Of a stretch of DNA of 64,000 bases, positions 10,851-23,757 are shown one piece after another; the first letter of the stretch is position 1, and every line of letters starts with the position of its first letter. The translations under genes and the position numbers were made by a program. The notes under the pieces were generated by a model, which saw only the letters and a list, made by a program, of their open reading frames with translations, ran no database searches and was not told the origin of the DNA. The stretch is from Lasioglossum baleicum (lineage: Eukaryota > Arthropoda > Insecta > Hymenoptera > Halictidae), in assembly GCF_051020765.1 (NCBI RefSeq), contig NW_027469554.1:1-64000 (forward strand), written 5' to 3'.

Positions 10851-12383
10851 ATGCGTTATGCGTTATGCGTTATGCGTTATGTGTTATGTGTTATGCGTTA
10901 TGCGTTATGCGTTATGCGTTATGCGTTATGCGTTATGCGTTATGCGTTATGCGTTATGCGTTATGCGTTATGCGTTATGCGTTATGCGTTATGCGTTATG
11001 CGTTATGCGTTATGCGTTATGCGTTATGCGTTATGCGTTATGCGTTATGCGTTATGCGTTATGCGTTATGCGTTATGCGTTATGCGTTATGCGTTATGCG
11101 TTATGCGTTATGCGTTATGCGTTATGCGTTATGCGTTATGCGTTATGCGTTATGCGTTATGCGTTATGCGTTATGCGTTATGGGTTATGAGTTTTGCTTT
11201 ACGCGTTAAGCGTTATGCGCTATGGGTTATGCGTTATGCGTTATGCGTTATGCGTTATGCGTTATGCGTTATGCGTTATGCGTTATGCGTTATGGGTTAT
11301 GAGATTTGCTTTAGGCGTTAAGCGTTATGCGCTATGGGTTATGCGTTATGCGTTATGCGTTATGCGTTATGCGTTATGCGTTATGCGTTATCCGTTATGA
11401 GTTATGCGTTATGCGTTATGCGTTATGCGTTATGCGTTATGCGTTATGCGTTATGCGTTATGCGTTATGCGTTATGCGTTATGCGTTATGCGTTATGCGT
11501 TATGCGTTATGCGTTATGCGTTATGCGTTATGCGTTATGCGTTATGCGTTATGCGTTATGCGTTATGCGTTATGCGTTATGCGTTATGCGTTATGCGTTA
11601 TGCGTTATGCGTTATGCGTTATGCGTTATGCGTTATGCGTTATGCGTTATGCGTTATGCGTTATGCGTTATGCGTTATGGGTTATGAGTTTTGCTTTAGG
11701 CGTTAAGCGTTATGCGCTATGGGTTATGCGTTATGCGTTATGCGATATGCGTTATGCGTTATGCGTTATGCGTTATGCGTTATGCGTTATCCGTTATGAG
11801 TTATGCGTTATGCGTTATGCGTTATGCGTTATGCGTTATGCGTTATGCGTTATGCGTTATGCGTTATGCGTTATGCGTTATGCGTTATGCGTTATGCGTT
11901 ATGCGTTATGCGTTATGCGTTATGCGTTATGCGTTATGCGTTATGCGTTATGCGTTATGCGTTATGCGTTATGCGTTATGCGTTATGCGTTATGCGTTAT
12001 GCGTTATGCGTTATGCGTTATGCGTTATGCGTTATGCGTTATGCGTTATGCGTTATGCGTTATGCGTTATGCGTTATGCGTCATGCGTCATGCGTTATGC
12101 GTTATGCGTTATGCGTTATGCGTTATGGGTTATGAGTTTTGCTTTACGCGTTAAGCGTTATGCGCTATGGGTTATGCGTTATGCGTTATGCGTTATGCGC
12201 TATGCGTTATGCGTTATGCGTTATGCGTTATGCGTTATGCGTTATGCGTTATGCGTTATCCGTTATGAGTTATGCGTTATGCGTTATGCGTTATGCGTTA
12301 TGCGTTATGCGTTATGCGTTATGCGTTATGCGTTATGCGTTATGCGTTATGCGTTATGCGTTATGCGTTATGCGTTATGCGTT

Positions 12384-12396
12384 ATGCTGACGCCTT
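12384..12396 (+). other. 13-bp non-heptamer lesion, copy 3; left/right domain boundary
   Basis: Same ATGCTGACGCCTT word as at 9481 and 9585. It lies in a segment (about 11.8-13.7 kb) whose marker order matches 21.7-23.6 kb, but the right-hand copy lacks the lesion. The lesion therefore arose in, or was confined to, the left copy. It is the last register change in the window. Confidence 0.85.
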
Positions 12397-12529
12397 ATGC
12401 GTTATGCGTTATGCGTTATGCGTTATGCGTTATGCGTTATGCGTTATGCGTTATGCGTTATGCGTTATGCGTTATGCGTTATGCGTTATGCGTTATGCGT
12501 TATGCGTTATGCGTTATGCGTTATGCGTT

Positions 12530-13726
12530 ATGTGTTATGCGTTATGCGTTATGCGTTATGCGTTATGCGTTATGCGTTATGCGTTATGCGTTATGCGTTA
12601 TGCGTTATGCGTTATGCGTTATGCGTTATGCGTTATGCGTTATGCGTTATGCGTTATGCGTTATGCGTCATGCGTTATGCGTTATGCGTTATGCGTCATG
12701 CGTCATGCGTTATGCGTTATGCGTTATGCGTTATGCGTTATGCGTTATGCGTTATGCGTTATGCGTTATGCGTTATGCGTTATGCGTTATGCGTTATGCG
12801 TTATGCGTTATGCGTTATGCGTTATGCGTTATGCGTTATGCGTTATGCGTTATGCGTTATGCGTTATGCGTTATGCGTTATGCGTTATGCGTTATGCGTT
12901 ATGCGTTATGCGTTATGCGTTATGCGTTATGCGTTATGCGTTATGCGTTATGCGTTATGCGTTATGCGTTATGCGTTATGCGTTATGCGTTATGCGTTAT
13001 GCGTTATGCGTTATGCGTTATGCGTTATGCGTTATGCGTTATGCGTTATGCGTTATGCGTTATGCGTTATGCGTTATGCGTTATGCGTTATGCGTTATGC
13101 GTTATGCGTTATGCGTTATGCGTTATGCGTTATGCGTTATGCGTTTTGCGTTACGCGTTAAGCGTTATACGCTATGGGTTATGCGTTATGCGTTATGCGT
13201 TATGCGTTATGCGTTATGCGTTATGCGTTATGCGTTATGCGTTATGCGTTATGCGTTATGCGTTATGCGTTATGCGTTATGCGTTATGCGTTATGCGTTA
13301 TGCGTTATGCGTTATGCGTTATGCGTTATGCGTTATGCGTTATGCGTTATGCGTTATGCGTTATGCGTTATGCGTTATGCGTTATGCGTTATGCGTTATG
13401 CGTTATGCGTTATGCGTTATGCGTTATGCGTTATGCGTTATGCGTTTTGCGTTACGCGTTAAGCGTTATACGCTATGGGTTATGCGTTATGCGTTATGCG
13501 TTATGCGTTATGCGTTATGCGTTATATGTTATGCGTTATGCGTTATGCGTTATGCGTTATGCGTTATGCGTTATGCGTTATGCGTTATGCGTTATGCGTT
13601 ATGCGTTATGCGTTATGCGTTATGCGTTATGCGTTATGCGTTATGCGTTATGCGTTATGCGTTATGCGTTATGCGTTATGGGTTATGAGTTTTGCTTTAG
13701 GCGTTAAGCGTTATGCGCTATGGGTT
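12530..13726 (+). repeat. HOR-M copy 1 (ATGTGTT, ATGCGTC, B, B, ATATGTT, A-G double)
   Basis: Marker order: ATGTGTT at 12530, ATGCGTC at 12663, 12691 and 12698, cassette B at 13146 and 13447, ATATGTT near 13523, then A-G double from 13678. The same order recurs at 22.4, 23.8 and 31.4 kb. The gap between the two B cassettes is 43 monomers here. This is the first appearance of cassette B. Confidence 0.8.
13146..13180 (+). repeat. Cassette B, first copy
   Basis: TTGCGTT 13146-13152, ACGCGTT 13153-13159, AAGCGTT 13160-13166, ATACGCT 13167-13173, ATGGGTT 13174-13180. The five variants are contiguous, with canonical monomers on both sides. Confidence 0.92.
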
Positions 13727-13740
13727 ATGCGCTATGGGTT
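13678..13740 (+). repeat. Cassette A-G 'double' type (nine variant monomers)
   Basis: This is an A-G cassette whose terminal T6C-C4G pair is repeated (13713-13726 and 13727-13740). The same double form occurs at 14140, 18795, 23583, 24941, 25410, 28665, 30541, 30975, 32592, 33054, 39767, 40208, 42217, 42616, 46746, 50337, 56721, 58065, 58562, 59500, 60102, 61012 and 61558. In many copies a T2A monomer and an ATGTGTT follow, then ATGCGTC. In the rest the next marker is an ATGTGTT without the T2A, or ATGGGTT (59.6 and 61.1 kb). Confidence 0.85.
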
Positions 13741-16700
13741 ATGCGTTATGCGTTATGCGTTATGCGTTATGCGTTATGCGTTATGCGTTATGTGTTATGC
13801 GTTATGCGTTATGCGTTATGCGTTATGCGTTATGCGTTATGCGTTATGCGTTATGCGTTATGCGTTATGCGTTATGCGTTATGCGTTATGCGTTATGCGT
13901 TATGCGTTATGCGTTATGCGTTATGCGTTATGCGTTATGCGTTATGCGTTATGCGTTATGCGTTATGCGTTATACGTTATGCGTTATATGTTATGCGTTA
14001 TGCGTTATGCGTTATGCGTTATGCGTTATGCGTTATGCGTTATGCGTTATGCGTTATGCGTTATGCGTTATGCGTTATGCGTTATGCGTTATGCGTTATG
14101 CGTTATGCGTTATGCGTTATGCGTTATGCGTTATGCGTTATGGGTTATGAGTTTTGCTTTAGGCGTTAAGCGTTATGCGCTATGGGTTATGCGCTATGGG
14201 TTATGCGTTATGCGTTAAGCGTTATGCGTTATGCGTTATGCGTTATGTGTTATGCGTTATGCGTTATGCGTCATGCGTTATGCGTTATGCGTTATGCGTT
14301 ATGCGTTATGCGTTATGCGTTATGCGTTATGCGTTATCCGTTATGAGTTATGCGTTATGCGTTATGCGTTATGCGTTATGCGTTATGCGTTATGCGTTAT
14401 GCGTTATGCGTTATGCGTTATGCGTTATGCGTTATGCGTTATGCGTTATGCGTTATGCGTTATGCGTTATGCGTTATGCGTTATGCGTTATGCGTTATGC
14501 GTTATGCGTTATGCGTTATGCGTTATGCGTTATGCGTTATGCGTTATGCGTTATGCGTTATGCGTTATGCGTTATGCGTTATGCGTTATGCGTTATGCGT
14601 TATGCGTTATGCGTTATGCGTTATGCGTTTTGCGTTACGCGTTAAGCGTTATACGCTATGGGTTATGCGTTATGCGTTATGCGTTATGCGTTATGCGTTA
14701 TGCGTTATGCGTTATGCGTTATGCGTTATGCGTTATGCGTTATGCGTTATGCGTTATGCGTTATGCGTTATGCGTTATGCGTTATGCGTTATATGTTATG
14801 CGTTATGCGTTATGCGTTATGCGTTATGCGTTATGCGTTATGCGTTATGCGTTATGCGTTATGCGTTATGCGTTATGCGTTATGCGTTATGCGTTATGCG
14901 TTATGCGTTATGGGTTATGAGTTTTGCTTTAGGCGTTAAGCGTTATGCGCTATGCGTTATGCGTTATGCGTTATGCGTTATATGTTATGCGTTATGCGTT
15001 ATGCGTTATGCGTTATGCGTTATGCGTTATGCGTTATGCGTTATGCGTTATGCGTTATGCGTTATGCGTTATGCGTTATGCGTTATGCGTTATGCGTTAT
15101 GCGTTATGCGTTATCCGTTATGAGTTATGCGTTATGCGTTATGCGTTATGCGTTATGCGTTATGCGTTATGCGTTATGCGTTATGCGTTATGCGTTATGC
15201 GTTATGCGTTATGCGTTATGCGTTATGCGTTATGCGTTATGCGTTATGCGTTATGCGTTATGCGTTATGCGTTATGCGTTATGCGTTATGCGTTATGCGT
15301 TATGCGTTATGCGTTATGCGTTATGCGTTATGCGTTATGCGTTATGCGTTATGCGTTATGCGTTATGCGTTATGCGTTATGCGTTATGCGTTTTGCGTTA
15401 CGCGTTAAGCGTTATACGCTATGGGTTATGCGTTATGCGTTATGCGTTATGCGTTATGCGTTATGCGTTATGCGTTATGCGTTATGCGTTATGCGTTATG
15501 CGTTATGCGTTATGCGTTATGCGTTATGCGTTATGCGTTATGCGTTATATGTTATGCGTTATGCGTTATGCGTTATGCGTTATGCGTTATGCGTTATGCG
15601 TTATGCGTTATGCGTTATGCGTTATGCGTTATGCGTTATGCGTTATGCGTTATGCGTTATGCGTTATGCGTTATGCGTTATGCGTTATGCGTTATGCGTT
15701 ATGCGTTATGGGTTATGAGTTTTGCTTTAGGCGTTAAGCGTTATGCGCTATGCGTTATGCGTTATGCGTTATGCGTTATATGTTATGCGTTATGCGTTAT
15801 GCGTTATGCGTTATGCGTTATGCGTTATGCGTTATGCGTTATGCGTTATGCGTTATGCGTTATGCGTTTTGCGTTACGCGTTAAGCGTTATACGCTATGG
15901 GTTATGCGTTATGCGTTATGCGTTATGCGTTATGCGTTATGCGTTATGCGTTATGCGTTATGCGTTATGCGTTATGCGTTATGCGTTATGCGTTATGCGT
16001 TATGCGTTATGCGTTATGCGTTATGCGTTATGCGTTATGCGTTATGCGTTATGCGTTATGCGTTATGCGTTATGCGTTATGCGTTATGCGTTATGCGTTA
16101 TGCGTTATGCGTTATGCGTTATGCGTTATGCGTTATGCGTTATGCGTTATGCGTTATGCGTTATGCGTTATGCGTTATGCGTTATGCGTTATGCGTTATG
16201 CGTTATGCGTTATGCGTTATGCGTTATGCGTTATGCGTTATGCGTTATGCGTTATGCGTTATGCGTTATGCGTTATGCGTTATGCGTTATGCGTTATGCG
16301 TTATGCGTTATGCGTTATGCGTTATGCGTTATGCGTTATGCGTTATGCGTTATGCGTTATGCGTTTTGCGTTACGCGTTAAGCGTTATACGCTATGGGTT
16401 ATGCGTTATGCGTTATGCGTTATGCGTTATGCGTTATGCGTTATGCGTTATGCGTTATGCGTTATGCGTTATGCGTTATGCGTTATGCGTTATGCGTTAT
16501 GCGTTATGCGTTATGCGTTATGCGTTATGCGTTATGCGTTATGCGTTATGCGTTATGCGTTATGCGTTATGCGTTATGCGTTATGCGTTATGCGTTATGC
16601 GTTATGCGTTATGCGTTTTGCGTTACGCGTTAAGCGTTATACGCTATGGGTTATGCGTTATGCGTTATGCGTTATGCGTTATGCGTTATGCGTTATGCGT

Positions 16701-16939
16701 TATATGTTATGCGTTATGCGTTATGCGTTATGCGTTATGCGTTATGCGTTATGCGTTATGCGTTATGCGTTATGCGTTATGCGTTATGCGTTATGCGTTA
16801 TGCGTTATGCGTTATGCGTTATGCGTTATGCGTTATGCGTTATGCGTTATGCGTTATGCGTTATGCGTTATGCGTTATGCGTTATGCGTTATGCGTTATG
16901 CGTTATGCGTTATGCGTTATGCGTTATGCGTTATGCGTT

Positions 16940-17160
16940 ATACGTTATGCGTTATGCGTTATGCGTTACGCGTTAAGCGTTATGCGCTATGGGTTATGCG
17001 TTATGCGTTATCCGTTATGAGTTATGCGTTATGCGTTATGCGTTATGCGTTATGCGTTATGCGTTATGCGTTATCCGTTATGAGTTCTGCGTTATGCGTT
17101 ATGCGTTATGCGTTATGCGTTATGCGTTATGCGTTATGCGTTATGCGTTATCCGTTATGA
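16940..17160 (+). repeat. Partial triple-C segment
   Basis: ATACGTT is followed by T2C-T2A-T6C-C4G without the A1T lead, then three C pairs, the middle one followed by CTGCGTT. This is the right half of the segment that occurs in fuller form at 18.8, 40.2, 42.6 and 46.7 kb. Here it is attached to a B-rich stretch instead of an A-G double cassette, which suggests a recombination junction around 16.7-16.9 kb. Confidence 0.7.
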
Positions 17161-18794
17161 GTTATGCGTTATGCGTTATGCGTTATGCGTTATGCGTTAT
17201 GCGTTATGCGTTATGCGTTATGCGTTATGCGTTATGCGTTATGCGTTATGCGTTATGCGTTATGCGTTATGCGTTATGCGTTATGCGTTATGCGTTATGC
17301 GTTATGCGTTATGCGTTATGCGTTATGCGTTATGCGTTATGCGTTATGCGTTATGCGTTATGCGTTATGCGTTATGCGTTATGCGTTATGCGTTATGCGT
17401 TATGCGTTATGCGTTATGCGTTATGCGTTATGCGTTATGCGTTATGCGTTATGCGTTATGCGTTATGCGTTATGCGTTATGCGTTTTGCGTTACGCGTTA
17501 AGCGTTATACGCTATGGGTTATGCGTTATGCGTTATGCGTTATGCGTTATGCGTTATGCGTTATGCGTTATGCGTTATGCGTTATGCGTTATGCGTTATG
17601 CGTTATGCGTTATGCGTTATATGTTATGCGTTATGCGTTATGCGTTATGCGTTATGCGTTATGCGTTATGCGTTATGCGTTATGCGTTATGCGTTATGCG
17701 TTATGCGTTATGCGTTATGCGTTATGCGTTATGCGTTATGCGTTATGCGTTATGCGTTATGCGTTATGGGTTATGAGTTTTGCTTTACGCGTTAAGCGTT
17801 ATGCGCTATGGGTTATGCGTTATGCGTTATGCGTTATGCGTTATGTGTTATGCGTTATGCGTTATGCGTTATGCGTTATGCGTTATGCGTTATGCGTTAT
17901 GCGTTATGCGTTATGCGTTATGCGTTATGCGTTATGCGTTATGCGTTATGGGTTATGCGTTATGCGTTATGCGTTATGCGTTATGCGTTATGCGTTATGC
18001 GTTATGCGTTATGCGTTATGCGTTATGCGTTATGCGTTATGCGTTATGCGTTATGCGTTTTGCGTTACGCGTTAAGCGTTATACGCTATGGGTTATGCGT
18101 TATGCGTTATGCGTTATGCGTTATGCGTTATGCGTTATGCGTTATGCGTTATGCGTTATGCGTTATGCGTTATGCGTTATGCGTTATGCGTTATGCGTTA
18201 TGCGTTATGCGTTATGCGTTATGCGTTATGCGTTATGCGTTATGCGTTATGCGTTATGCGTTATGCGTTATGCGTTATGCGTTATGCGTTATGCGTTATG
18301 CGTTATGCGTTATGCGTTTTGCGTTACGCGTTAAGCGTTATACGCTATGGGTTATGCGTTATGCGTTATGCGTTATGCGTTATGCGTTATGCGTTATGCG
18401 TTATGCGTTATATGTTATGCGTTATGCGTTAAGCGTTATGCGTTATGCGTTATGCGTTATGCGTTATGCGTTATGCGTTATGCGTTATGCGTTATGCGTT
18501 ATGCGTTATGCGTTATGCGTTATGCGTTATGCGTTATGCGTTATGCGTTATGCGTTATGCGTTATGCGTTATGCGTTATGCGTTATGCGTTATGCGTTAT
18601 GCGTTATGCGTTATGCGTTATGCGTTATGCGTTATGCGTTATGCGTTATATGTTATGCGTTATGCGTTATGCGTTATGCGTTATGCGTTATGCGTTATGC
18701 GTTATGCGTTATGCGTTATGCGTTATGCGTTATGCGTTATGCGTTATGCGTTATGCGTTATGCGTTATGCGTTATGCGTTATGCGTTATGCGTT

Positions 18795-21363
18795 ATGGGT
18801 TATGAGTTTTGCTTTAGGCGTTAAGCGTTATGCGCTATGGGTTATGCGCTATGGGTTATGCGTTATGCGTTAAGCGTTATGCGTTATGCGTTATGCGTTA
18901 TGTGTTATGCGTTATGCGTTATGCGTCATGCGTTATGCGTTATGCGTTATGCGTTATGCGTTATGCGTTATGCGTTATGCGTTATGCGTTATGCGTTATG
19001 CGTTATACGTTATGCGTTATGCGTTATGCGTTACGCGTTAAGCGTTATGCGCTATGGGTTATGCGTTATGCGTTATCCGTTATGAGTTATGCGTTATGCG
19101 TTATGCGTTATGCGTTATGCGTTATGCGTTATGCGTTATCCGTTATGAGTTCTGCGTTATGCGTTATGCGTTATGCGTTATGCGTTATGCGTTATGCGTT
19201 ATGCGTTATGCGTTATGCGTTATGCGTTATCCGTTATGAGTTATGCGTTATGCGTTATGCGTTATGCGTTATGCGTTATGCGTTATGCGTTATGCGTTAT
19301 GCGTTATGCGTTATGCGTTATGCGTTATGCGTTATGCGTTATGCGTTATGCGTTATGCGTTATGCGTTATGCGTTATGCGTTATGCGTTATGCGTTATGC
19401 GTTATGCGTTATGCGTTATGCGTTATGCGTTATGCGTTATGCGTTATGCGTTATGCGTTATGCGTTATGCGTTATGCGTTATGCGTTATGCGTTATGCGT
19501 TATGCGTTATGCGTTATGCGTTATGCGTTATGCGTTATGCGTTTTGCGTTACGCGTTAAGCGTTATACGCTATGGGTTATGCGTTATGCGTTATGCGTTA
19601 TGCGTTATGCGTTATGCGTTATGCGTTATGCGTTATGCGTTATGCGTTATGCGTTATGCGTTATGCGTTATGCGTTATGCGTTATGCGTTATGCGTTATG
19701 CGTTATGCGTTATATGTTATGCGTTATGCGTTATGCGTTATGCGTTATGCGTTATGCGTTATGCGTTATGCGTTATGCGTTATGCGTTATGCGTTATGCG
19801 TTATGCGTTATGCGTTATGCGTTATGCGTTATGCGTTATGCGTTATGCGTTATGGGTTATGAGTTTTGCTTTAGGCGTTAAGCGTTATGCGCTATGCGTT
19901 ATGCGTTATGCGTTATGCGTTATATGTTATGCGTTATGCGTTATGCGTTATGCGTTATGCGTTATGCGTTATGCGTTATGCGTTATGCGTTATGCGTTAT
20001 GCGTTATGGGTTATGAGTTTTGCTTTACGCGTTAAGCGTTATGCGCTATGGGTTATGCGTTATGCGTTATGCGTTATGCGTTATGTGTTATGCGTTATGC
20101 GTTATGCGTTATGCGTTATGCGTTATGCGTTATGCGTTATGCGTTATGCGTTATGCGTTATGCGTTATGCGTTATCCGTTATGCGTTATGCGGTATGCGT
20201 TATGCGTTATGCGTTATGCGTTTTGCGTTACGCGTTAAGCGTTATACGCTATGGGTTATGCGTTATGCGTTATGCGTTATGCGTTATGCGTTATGCGTTA
20301 TGCATTATGCGTTATGCGTTATGCGTTATGCGTTATGCGTTATGCGTTATGCGTTATGCGTTATGCGTTATGCGTTATGCGTTATGCGTTATGCGTTATG
20401 CGTTATGCGTTATGCGTTATGCGTTATGCGTTATGCGTTATGCGTTTTGCGTTACGCGTTAAGCGTTATACGCTATGGGTTATGCGTTATGCTTTATGCG
20501 TTATGCGTTATGCGTTATGCGTTATGCGTTATGCGTTATGCGTTATGCGTTATGCGTTATATGTTATGCGTTATGCGTTATGCGTTATGCGTTATGCGTT
20601 ATGCGTTATGCGTTATGCGTTATGCGTTATGCGTTATGCGTTATGCGTTATGCGTTATGCGTTATGCGTTATGCGTTATGCGTTATGCGTTATGCGTTAT
20701 GCGTTATGCGTTATGCGTTATGCGTTATGCGTTATGCGTTATGCGTTATGCGTTATGCGTTATGCGTTATGCGTTATGCGTTATGCGTTATGGGTTATGA
20801 GTTTTGCTTTACGCGTTATGCGTTATGCGTTATGCGTTATGCGTTATGCGTTATGCGTTATGGGTTATGAGTTTTGCTTTACGCGTTAAGCGTTATGCGC
20901 TATGGGTTATGCGTTATGCGTTATGCGTTATGCGTTATGCGTTATGTGTTATGCGTTATGCGTTATGCGTTATGCGTTATGCGTTATGCGTTATGCGTTA
21001 TGCGTTATGCGTTATGCGTTATGCGTTATGCGTTATGCGTTATGCGTTATGCGTTATGCGTTATGCGTTATGCGTTATGCGTTATGCGTTATGCGTTATG
21101 CGTTATCCGTTATGCGTTATGCGTTATGCGTTATGCGTTATGCGTTATGCGTTATGCGTTATGCGTTATGCGTTATGCGTTATGCGTTATGCGTTATGCG
21201 TTATGCGTTATGCGTTATGCGTTATGCGTTATGCGTTATGCGTTATGCGTTATGCGTTATGCGTTATGCGTTATGCGTTATGCGTTATGCGTTATGCGTT
21301 ATGCGTTATGCGTTATGGGTTATGAGTTTTGCTTTACGCGTTAAGCGTTATGCGCTATGGGTT
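18795..21363 (+). repeat. HOR-R copy 1 (isolated copy)
   Basis: Marker order: A-G double (18795), T2A, ATGTGTT, ATGCGTC, ATACGTT, T2C-T2A-T6C-C4G, three C pairs, B (19544), ATATGTT, A-G short (19852), ATATGTT, A-C (20006), ATGTGTT, G3C with T6G two monomers later (about 20172-20192), B (20223), ATGCATT (20300), B (20447), ATGCTTT near 20490, ATATGTT (20559), A-C without T2A (about 20790), A-C (20860), A-C (21315). The same long order recurs three times in tandem at 42.6-53.9 kb. This copy lies about 23.8 kb from them. Confidence 0.8.
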
Positions 21364-22406
21364 ATGCGTTATGCGTTATGCGTTATGCGTTATGTGTTAT
21401 GCGTTATGCGTTATGCGTTATGCGTTATGCGTTATGCGTTATGCGTTATGCGTTATGCGTTATGCGTTATGCGTTATGCGTTATGCGTTATGCGTTATGC
21501 GTTATGCGTTATGCGTTATGCGTTATGCGTTATGCGTTATGCGTTATGCGTTATGCGTTATGCGTTATGCGTTATGCGTTATGCGTTATGCGTTATGCGT
21601 TATGCGTTATGCGTTATGCGTTATGCGTTATGCGTTATGCGTTATGCGTTATGCGTTATGCGTTATGCGTTATGCGTTATGCGTTATGCGTTATGCGTTA
21701 TGCGTTATGCGTTATGCGTTATCCGTTATGAGTTATGCGTTATGCGTTATGCGTTATGCGTTATGCGTTATGCGTTATGCGTTATGCGTTATGCGTTATG
21801 CGTTATGCGTTATGCGTTATGCGTTATGCGTTATGCGTTATGCGTTATGCGTTATGCGTTATGCGTTATGCGTTATGCGTTATGCGTTATGCGTTATGCG
21901 TTATGCGTTATGCGTTATGCGTTATGCGTTATGCGTTATGCGTTATGCGTTATGCGTTATGCGTTATGCGTTATGCGTTATGCGTTATGCGTTATGCGTT
22001 ATGCGTTATGCGTTATGCGTTATGCGTTATGCGTTATGCGTTATGCGTCATGCGTCATGCGTTATGCGTTATGCGTTATGCGTTATGCGTTATGGGTTAT
22101 GAGTTTTGCTTTACGCGTTAAGCGTTATGCGCTATGGGTTATGCGTTATGCGTTATGCGTTATGCGCTATGCGTTATGCGTTATGCGTTATGCGTTATGC
22201 GTTATGCGTTATGCGTTATGCGTTATCCGTTATGAGTTATGCGTTATGCGTTATGCGTTATGCGTTATGCGTTATGCGTTATGCGTTATGCGTTATGCGT
22301 TATGCGTTATGCGTTATGCGTTATGCGTTATGCGTTATGCGTTATGCGTTATGCGTTATGCGTTATGCGTTATGCGTTATGCGTTATGCGTTATGCGTTA
22401 TGCGTT

Positions 22407-23631
22407 ATGTGTTATGCGTTATGCGTTATGCGTTATGCGTTATGCGTTATGCGTTATGCGTTATGCGTTATGCGTTATGCGTTATGCGTTATGCGTTATG
22501 CGTTATGCGTTATGCGTTATGCGTTATGCGTTATGCGTTATGCGTTATGCGTTATGCGTTATGCGTCATGCGTTATGCGTCATGCGTTATGCGTTATGCG
22601 TTATGCGTTATGCGTTATGCGTTATGCGTTATGCGTTATGCGTTATGCGTTATGCGTTATGCGTTATGCGTTATGCGTTATGCGTTATGCGTTATGCGTT
22701 ATGCGTTATGCGTTATGCGTTATGCGTTATGCGTTATGCGTTATGCGTTATGCGTTATGCGTTATGCGTTATGCGTTATGCGTTATGCGTTATGCGTTAT
22801 GCGTTATGCGTTATGCGTTATGCGTTATGCGTTATGCGTTATGCGTTATGCGTTATGCGTTATGCGTTATGCGTTATGCGTTATGCGTTATGCGTTATGC
22901 GTTATGCGTTATGCGTTATGCGTTATGCGTTATGCGTTATGCGTTATGCGTTATGCGTTATGCGTTATGCGTTATGCGTTATGCGTTATGCGTTATGCGT
23001 TATGCGTTATGCGTTATGCGTTATGCGTTATGCGTTATGCGTTATGCGTTATGCGTTTTGCGTTACGCGTTAAGCGTTATACGCTATGGGTTATGCGTTA
23101 TGCGTTATGCGTTATGCGTTATGCGTTATGCGTTATGCGTTATGCGTTATGCGTTATGCGTTATGCGTTATGCGTTATGCGTTATGCGTTATGCGTTATG
23201 CGTTATGCGTTATGCGTTATGCGTTATGCGTTATGCGTTATGCGTTATGCGTTATGCGTTATGCGTTATGCGTTATGCGTTATGCGTTATGCGTTATGCG
23301 TTATGCGTTATGCGTTATGCGTTATGCGTTATGCGTTATGCGTTATGCGTTATGCGTTATGCGTTTTGCGTTACGCGTTAAGCGTTATACGCTATGGGTT
23401 ATGCGTTATGCGTTATGCGTTATGCGTTATGCGTTATGCGTTATATGTTATGCGTTATGCGTTATGCGTTATGCGTTATGCGTTATGCGTTATGCGTTAT
23501 GCGTAATGCGTTATGCGTTATGCGTTATGCGTTATGCGTTATGCGTTATGCGTTATGCGTTATGCGTTATGCGTTATGCGTTATGGGTTATGAGTTTTGC
23601 TTTAGGCGTTAAGCGTTATGCGCTATGGGTT
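22407..23631 (+). repeat. HOR-M copy 2
   Basis: ATGTGTT 22407, ATGCGTC 22561 and 22575, B 23058 and 23366 (44 monomers apart), ATATGTT 23443, ATGCGTA 23499, A-G double 23583. The interval from ATGTGTT to ATGCGTC is 154 bp, identical to copies 3 and 4. The upstream flank (pair C near 21.72 kb, two ATGCGTC near 22.05, A-C at 22092, T6C near 22.16, pair C at 22225) matches 11.79-12.26 kb. Confidence 0.8.
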
Positions 23632-23757
23632 ATGCGCTATGGGTTATGCGTTATGCGTTATGCGTTATGCGTTATGCGTTATGCGTTATGCGTTATGTGT
23701 TATGCGTTATGCGTTATGCGTTATGCGTTATGCGTTATGCGTTATGCGTTATGCGTT

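Larger units (their letters stand above)
1..12383 (+). repeat. Left satellite domain (A and C cassettes, no B)
   Basis: This domain has cassette A, pair C and runs of ATGCGTC, but no cassette B and no ATATGTT marker. Cassette A copies (start of first variant monomer) lie at 1132, 3462, 4009 (truncated), 5010, 5687, 6177, 8305, 9208, 10039, 10459 and 10802 (both with an unaltered first monomer), 11180, 11292, 11677 and 12125. All indels that change the 7-bp register occur in this domain or at its right edge. It ends at a register-breaking lesion at 12,384. The two domains have probably been homogenised separately, with some exchange, because 11.8-12.4 kb resembles 21.7-22.4 kb. Confidence 0.85.

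Noticed and set aside
13146..13180. Cassette A or B as a small mobile element or integration site
   Set aside because: Cassettes keep the 7-bp register exactly, are made only of heptamer variants, and have no terminal inverted repeats, target duplications or coding capacity. They are diverged monomers, not insertions.
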